Below are positions 15,566 through 19,739 of a stretch of DNA of 19,739 bases, piece by piece. The stretch's first letter is position 1, and every line of letters begins with the position of its first letter. The notes below the pieces were generated by a model. It saw only the letters and a list, made by a program, of their open reading frames with translations. It ran no database searches and was not told the origin of the DNA. This DNA is from Chrysochromulina parva (taxonomy: Eukaryota; Haptophyta; Prymnesiales; Chrysochromulinaceae). The stretch lies in NCBI GenBank assembly GCA_002887195.1, contig PJAB01000859.1, forward strand, positions 1-19,739, read 5' to 3'. A program made the position numbers and the translations under genes.

Positions 15566-17041
15566 ATGCGCAGCGCGGCCTTGCTCTCTTTCGCGTGGAT
15601 GCTGTCCGCGACGGCTAACACTGCGCCCGCAGTGCAGCTCACATCGGAACGCAAGAGCAGGCTCGTGCGGCGAAATAGCGGATTCGCGGACGCCGCCACG
15701 GCTGGCGGCGTCGCGGCTGCGTGCGCCACCGTCACCTTCCATCCGCTTGACACTGTCAAGACTGTGCTGCAGCGAGGCGGCACCGTGGCGATGCTGCGTG
15801 CGCAGGGCGTTCGCGGGCTCTACCGTGGCGTGCTTCCCGCCACCTTTTCGATGATGCCTGCATGCGCCGTCCGGATGAGCTCATACGAAACGTTGAAGAG
15901 CAAACTCCTGCAGAGTGCGCCGGCGTCGGTGCCTGCGGGCGCGCTCGTGTTCCTCGCGTCCGCGCTGAGCGTGGTGGTCTCCTCGGCGGTGCGTGCGCCA
16001 CTGGACCTCATCAAGGTGCAGATGCAGTCAGGAGCCGTCTCGAGCGCCGGCGGCGCGCTGAGTGCGGCGTGGGGCAGCGGCGGCATCAGAGGTGTAGGGA
16101 GATTGTACAAGGGCGCGAGCCTCGGCCTGATGCGTGACGTGCCCTTCTTCGGGATCAATCTGCTCGTGTACGAACAGCTGCGCGCCGCTGCGCTAGTGCG
16201 TGCCCAGGCACGCGTGCTCTCGGACGGCGGTCGTGCAGAGCTGTCGACGATGGACCTGATCATCATCGGTGCGCACGCGCACTGATTGCCGCTGATTGCC
16301 ACTTATTTCACCTGATTGCACCTGATTGGACCTGAACGTCATCGGTGCGCCACGTCGCCATCGCCCTCCCTCGCGTCCACCCTAGCTCCGCCCTTGCTAT
16401 GCCTGCCCTTGCCTGCCCTCGCCACCGCCTGCCCTCGCGTCCAAGGCCGACCTTTGCATGCATGCATGCATGCATGCTCGCGTCCGATCCCAACGTACCG
16501 ACCTTTGCATGCATGCATGCATGCATGCTCGCGTCCGATCCCAACGTACCGACCTTTGCATGCATGCATGCATGCATGCATGCTCGCGTCCGATCCCTAC
16601 GTACCGCCTCCCTTGCCGTCTCTCATCACGGCCCCGTTGTGCGTGTGAATGTGACTACCGTTCCCGGTGCGATTGTGGATGATACCGTCACTCATCACAG
16701 CCCCGTTGTGCGTGTGCACGCAGGCGCGGTAGCCCAGGGGCTCGCTGGCTGGCTCACGAACCCCTTCGACCTCCTCAAGACGAGGGTCCAGTCGGGCGTC
16801 GCCGCCAACGTGGGAGTGGCGTTCCGGTCGGTCCTACTCGAGGGAGGGCCCGCGGCTCTGATGCGTGGGGCGGGCATGCGCGTCTTCTGGATCGCTCCGC
16901 AGGGGTGCGTCTACTTCCCCGCGTACGAGCTCACGCTACGCTGCCTTGCATGCATGTGCTCACCACGGCGCCCCGTCCCTTCCCCACAGGTGCGTCTACT
17001 TCCCCGCGTACGAGCTCACGCTACGCTGCCTCGGACGATAG
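15566..17041 (+). CDS. Mitochondrial carrier family protein with signal-peptide-like N-terminus
   Basis: Exons 15566-16268, 16724-16904 and 16990-17041 join in frame to 311 aa. All three carrier signature repeats are present: HPLDTVKTVLQ, APLDLIKVQMQ and NPFDLLKTRVQ (P-x-D-x-x-K), each followed by glycine-rich helix-start motifs such as GLYRG, LYKGASLGLMRDVPF and MRGAGMRVFW. Carriers exchange nucleotides, cofactors or acids across inner organelle membranes; the overall look is close to the S-adenosylmethionine or Mg-ATP type, but the substrate is not determined. The first 22 residues (MRSAALLSFAWMLSATANTA) look like a secretory signal, which mitochondrial carriers lack; in algae with secondary plastids this suggests the plastid envelope. 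The stop TAG at 17039 gives a normal carrier length; further 3' exons downstream of 17041 cannot be excluded. The last intron is a near-perfect duplication of coding sequence. Confidence 0.87.
16269..16723 (+). other. Carrier intron 1, long and repeat-rich
   Basis: A 455-nt intron, donor ATCATCG/GTGCGC, acceptor GTGCACGCAG; joins LIIIG to AVAQGLAGWL. It opens with CTGATTGCC repeats, holds a second near-copy of the donor (GTCATCGGTGCGCCACG near 16338), a 51-bp minisatellite, and a duplicated CTCATCAC-GCCCCGTTGTGCGTGTG segment just before the acceptor. Confidence 0.87.
16449..16605 (+). repeat. 51-bp minisatellite containing (GCAT)n
   Basis: Three units start at 16449, 16500 and 16551. Each has GACCTTT, a run of GCAT tetramers and CTCGCGTCCGATCCCAACGTACC (last unit with one or two changes and one extra tetramer). 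The GCAT run is self-complementary. It lies inside carrier intron 1. Confidence 0.92.
16905..16989 (+). other. Carrier intron 2: a duplicated exon segment
   Basis: An 85-nt intron, donor CAGGG/GTGCGT, acceptor CCCCACAG/GTGCGT. Its first 42 nt (16905-16946) are identical to the first 42 nt of the next exon (16990-17031). Retaining it shifts the frame. The 3' half is the CTCACCACGGCGCC module also found in HTTM intron 2. Confidence 0.85.
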
Positions 17042-17250
17042 CAGGAGGCTGAATGCATGCAGGCGAGAGCAGTTGGCTGAATGCATGCGATGCAAGAGCC
17101 TGCATGAATGCATGCAGGACGAGAGCAGGAGGCTGAATGCATGCAGACGAGAGCAGTTGGCTGAATGCATGCGATGCAAACCCCTGCATGAATGCATGCA
17201 GGACGAGAGCAGGAGGCTGAATGCATGCCTCGGACAGTTGCAGGAGGTAA
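17041..17250 (+). repeat. 84-bp tandem repeat, about 2.4 copies
   Basis: Units start at 17041, 17125 and 17209 (GCAGGAGGCTGAATGCATGC), rich in GCATGC palindromes. They lie just after the carrier stop. The segment CTCGGAC followed by TxGCAGGAGG occurs at both edges (17030 and 17229), and GAG/GTAAGC at 17247 is a good donor, so this may be intronic or UTR sequence. Confidence 0.88.
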
Positions 17251-17847
17251 GCAGGAGGCTGTGAATGCAATGAGAGGGCCGCTCGGAGACCGTTGAGTCG
17301 AGCGCTCACGACGGCGCCCATTGGGGTGGCCCGGAGACTGCTCACGACGGCGCCCCGAGGGGTGGCCCGGAGACCGCTCACGACGGCGCCCCGAGGGGCG
17401 GCCCGGAGACCGTTGAGGCCGAGAAGGTTGTCGTCTTCGAGGCTGCGTGCGGTTTGTGCTCCCGCAGTAAGCCGAGCGCTCACCACGGCGCCCCTGGGGT
17501 TTGTGCTCCCGCAGTAAGCCGAGGAGCGAGGTCTTATTGCGTCTTGCACCCCGTCCTGCTGTCAGCACGTCTGGCGGCGGCGCGACGCGCGTATACAGCA
17601 GATCCATAGGGTGGAGGTTCTCTGTCACTTTTAACAGTTTAACGAGAAACTCGCGCAGAGGCAGACTGCCAACTCGATTAATCCCCGAATCGCGCTTCCA
17701 TTGCGCATTGGTATCCGCCCGGGCGCATGCCCCGGGGGCCGGGGCGCCGCCGCGGGAACCTCCACTTCCGCGCGCGGGCGGCCACACAGGTATACGGCCT
17801 CGGGCGGCCCCGGGCCCGGGGCCAGTCCGCCCGGGGCTGCTCCATGG
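17042..17847. other. Convergent spacer, repeat-rich, no supported gene
   Basis: Between the carrier stop and the stop of the next minus-strand gene. Apart from the 84-bp and 36-bp repeat arrays it contains GC-rich sequence with palindromic CCCGGGGCC stretches near 17728-17830. A 263-aa minus-strand frame crosses it but runs through the repeats and shows no family signal. Confidence 0.6.
17304..17411 (+). repeat. 36-bp tandem repeat, three copies, with an intron-type motif
   Basis: Units start at 17304, 17340 and 17376 (GCTCACGACGGCGCC followed by a GGGG-TGGCCCGGAGAC part). A fourth related copy, GCTCACCACGGCGCC, starts at 17478 and runs into GTGCTCCCGCAG/TAAGCC, which looks like an intron 3' end and is itself duplicated (17450-17475 and 17500-17525). 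Confidence 0.85.
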
Positions 17848-18615
17848 TCACTTCCACGGGAAGAGCAGCTTTTGCACTTCCTCGAACCGCAGGCGGTTTT
17901 CTTCTTCTTGCTCCTCCATTGTCTGGCTGCTCTCGGATGCATCGAGCTGCCAAACGGTGCCATGAGAGCCACCTACTGCAAATCGACATCCTGCGTAGCG
18001 GACGTTCCGGTCGTCCCATACCAGTTTGCCGAAGTGTGACACGCGCAGGACTTCGTGGCCGTCCCACTCGATGAGGAGCCTCGCGCCATCCATGTCCCAA
18101 GTGGGCAGGTCTTCGCGTACCTCTTCGCCGCTCACAATAAGGCGGCCATCGCTTCTCACGCAAACTGCGCCTGGTTGGTCTCCGAGACAGGTGTCGAGGT
18201 CGACTTTAGTCTTGGGTACCACACCAATCGTCGCCCCGTAGGACCTCTCCCCCGGTTTGAGCCTCATGGCGACTGAGCATGGCCTCACGCCAAGCCGCTC
18301 TCCGATCATCGCGGTGCCCGGTTCGTGGTTGGACGGCCACGATGTATGATCAAAGCAAACACGTTGTCCGTCTGCCTGGAGGGTGCAGTGCTTCCCGCCG
18401 GAAAAGGCCTTGGGCGGCGAGGCCGGGGCCGCCGCGGCTGGCGCCTTGCCCTTGGGTTTGGCCTTTGGGGCGGCAGCCGCCGCCGGCGCCTGAGCCGGTG
18501 CCTTCTTCGCCTTGGCAATGGTCGGAGCAGGTCCTGTCTTAACCGTGGCCCAGGCGGTCGGGTCAAAGTAATCGGGCGCTTTTCGGGTGCGCCCGGAAGT
18601 GCGCATGTGCGCCAA
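17848..18615 (-). CDS. Unrecognised 255-aa protein with basic N-terminus and beta-rich core
   Basis: A single-exon frame. It starts MAHMRTSGRTRKAPDYFDP, continues with a low-complexity Ala/Pro/Lys linker (about 30-68), then a core from KHCTLQADGQRVCF to FAVGGSHGTVWQL that reads as alternating short strands (SDGRLIVSGEEV, DGARLLIEWDGHEVLRV), and ends in a Glu-rich helix (EEQEEENRLRFEEVQKLLF). The core vaguely suggests a lectin/SPRY-like beta sandwich, but I cannot name a family. The basic start could be nuclear or nucleic-acid-binding. No membrane segment. The frame is long for its composition and the protein looks real; function unknown. Confidence 0.7.
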   Translation of the reverse strand: MAHMRTSGRTRKAPDYFDPTAWATVKTGPAPTIAKAKKAPAQAPAAAAAPKAKPKGKAPAAAAPASPPKAFSGGKHCTLQADGQRVCFDHTSWPSNHEPGTAMIGERLGVRPCSVAMRLKPGERSYGATIGVVPKTKVDLDTCLGDQPGAVCVRSDGRLIVSGEEVREDLPTWDMDGARLLIEWDGHEVLRVSHFGKLVWDDRNVRYAGCRFAVGGSHGTVWQLDASESSQTMEEQEEENRLRFEEVQKLLFPWK

Positions 18616-19319
18616 GAAGCTGAGACTGACCGCACCGAGTGTATTCGGCTCGGAAGTTCTGGACTTTCGTTTCGTCAGAACGGTGCTGCCGAAGGATTCG
18701 CCACGCCCACCGTGGCTGCCGGCGCCCCCCGCTGTTTTTGAACTGGTGCAGTTCTGGGTTTGGGTTTTTGGTGCTGGATACTATTAGGGTGTGCGTGTAG
18801 AGACATACGAGCGGAGAGGGACCGGCAATGGGCCCGCGGGTTGGTGCATGGAGCATGCCCGGTTGCATGCACGCTCTTTTAGGCTCTCCCAATTGGTAGG
18901 GTAGCTTATTCAGTTACAATGATCTCTCTCTCCTGTTGTGGGAAAGAGTCCAGAGTTTGGACGCGTGTGAGTCGTGAGTAAACTATGAGTACGAACCAGT
19001 ACCTTCGAGATCTATTCGAGATCCAACACGGAGCCCACTTGGCGATCACTGTCGACTGTGGCTGTGGGGCAAGGCCACAACACGAGTTCGGGGCCAATCG
19101 CGGGCTATGGACCACGTTCAGGCTGACAACCCTGATCCCAGGGTGGGGTGGGTGTGCCGCTCCGCTGACCGCTGGCAAGCGGCATCAAGAAACGATCGAA
19201 GCGACGTCTCGGCTCTCGCGCAGCAAGCCGTCTGCCATGAGTCAGAATCCTGTGTCTCCAATTCTGTGTCTCCAATTCTGTGTCTCCAATTCTGTGTCTC
19301 CAATTCTGTCTCTCGTCGA
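18616..19319. other. Intergenic region with a small 14-bp repeat
   Basis: Between the start of the 255-aa gene and the RMDN stop, both minus strand. A plus-strand frame of 180 aa from 18985 runs into the antisense of RMDN and has no family signal. The only clear structure is the 14-bp array at 19251-19306. Confidence 0.55.
19251..19306 (+). repeat. 14-bp tandem repeat, four copies
   Basis: Four perfect units of TGTGTCTCCAATTC start at 19251, 19265, 19279 and 19293. They lie 13 bases beyond the RMDN stop, so in the presumed 3' UTR of that transcript. Confidence 0.93.
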
Positions 19320-19739
19320 TCACAGCTTGGCGCGCGCCTTGCGGGCCTCGTCTGCCGCCTCCCGCGCCGACCGATCGAGCGCCGTGCCGGGCGCGGCGAG
19401 CAGCTCGAGCGCCCTGTCGAGCTCGAGCGCCGTGTCGAGCGCCTTGTCGAGCCACACGCGCGCCTCGCCCTTTTGGCCCTTGCGCAGGTGGAGCCGGCCC
19501 AGCATCGAGCGGTTGGTGACGGCGTAGGGGCACGGCGGCGAGGGCATGCGCGCCTCCGAGTGACGAAGCAGCTCCATCGCGTCGTCCGCTGTGAACTTGC
19601 GCAGCCCGGGGGAGAGGGCGCGCACGATGCTCTGGGTCGCCCACGGCAGCGCCGACGTGTGGAAAGCAAACGAGCCGAGCAGGTGGTACGGCAACGGGTC
19701 CTGCGGGGCGAGCTCGACGGCGCGGTCCCAGTGCTGCAC
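19320..19739 (-). CDS. RMDN-like TPR protein (regulator of microtubule dynamics family), 3' part only
   Basis: The C-terminal 139 residues of a gene that begins beyond the right edge. The sequence has the family's TPR helices: HWDRAVELAPQDPLPYHLLG, a middle segment FHTSALPWATQSIVRALSPG (the RMDN pattern of a Trp/aromatic helix and Ala-Leu), a linker with TADDAMELLRHSEARM, and LGRLHLRKGQKGEARVWLDKA followed by the closing helix. RMDN proteins are helical repeat proteins linked to microtubules, mitochondria or ER contact sites in animals; their role in algae is not established. No start codon is visible in the window. Confidence 0.82.
   Translation of the reverse strand: MQHWDRAVELAPQDPLPYHLLGSFAFHTSALPWATQSIVRALSPGLRKFTADDAMELLRHSEARMPSPPCPYAVTNRSMLGRLHLRKGQKGEARVWLDKALDTALELDRALELLAAPGTALDRSAREAADEARKARAKL

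Noticed and set aside
16996..17787. 263-aa minus-strand open frame
   Set aside because: It is mostly the antisense of tandem repeats and the carrier's last exon, Arg/Ser/Pro-rich, and shows no family similarity.
18985..19527. 180-aa plus-strand open frame with an ATG in fair context
   Set aside because: It runs through the 14-bp repeat and into the antisense of the RMDN coding region; no recognisable domain.
1..19739. Transposon or retroelement genes
   Set aside because: No transposase, reverse transcriptase or integrase motifs, and no long terminal repeats, were seen in any frame.
1..19739. tRNA or rRNA genes
   Set aside because: No cloverleaf-like segment with a TTCRANY T-loop, and no rRNA-like conserved stretch, was found by eye; a covariance-model search would be decisive.

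Overview
This window looks like nuclear DNA from a high-GC, intron-bearing microalga, most likely a haptophyte-type protist. The reasons are: eukaryote-only families (RBX1, a cyclic-nucleotide-gated channel, a mitochondrial-type carrier, RMDN); short introns whose 5' splice sites are mostly GTGCG or GTGGG, at least one GC-AG intron, and gene spacings of a few hundred bases or less. The lineage is inferred from style; no marker gene is present.

Layout from left to right. (1) 1-1074: a minus-strand phosphate/nucleotide-sugar-type transporter, cut by the window edge inside a 33-bp coding tandem repeat. It diverges from a plus-strand HTTM membrane protein (1075-3513). (2) 3710-10970: a minus-strand run. 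In genome order these are an acid-sphingomyelinase/endopolyphosphatase-like phosphodiesterase (3710-5688), a small helical/TPR-like protein (6477-7109), a predicted N-myristoylated adenylate kinase fused to an extended NDK-like domain (7628-9570), and a SET-domain protein (9745-10970). (3) A 196-bp divergent promoter region leads to RBX1 (11167-11915, plus), followed by a K+ channel with a cyclic-nucleotide-binding domain (12256-15206, plus) and a carrier protein with a signal peptide (15566-17041, plus). (4) A repeat-rich convergent spacer leads to an unrecognised 255-aa minus-strand protein, and then the 3' end of an RMDN/TPR protein that runs off the right edge. The genes do not form an obvious pathway.

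The most interesting signal is in the introns. In at least four genes an exon junction is copied inside the intron, so the intron begins or ends with a duplicate of the neighbouring exon. The clearest case is the carrier intron at 16905-16989, whose first 42 nt match the first 42 nt of the next exon. In the kinase fusion, an intron is exactly two 66-bp units and the downstream exon is the start of a third. Many of these introns are also filled with short tandem repeats built around CTGAT/TTGAT, always on the transcribed strand, and two unrelated genes share a near-identical intron 3' module. Together these look like recent intron birth by tandem duplication of coding sequence, possibly with an introner-like family. 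The RBX1 and channel introns lack these repeats.

Secondary points: the RBX1 copy lacks all four ligands of the third zinc site, and in-frame coding tandem repeats of 33 bp occur three times in two genes. Exon boundaries were worked out by eye from reading frame and family similarity and need transcript support.
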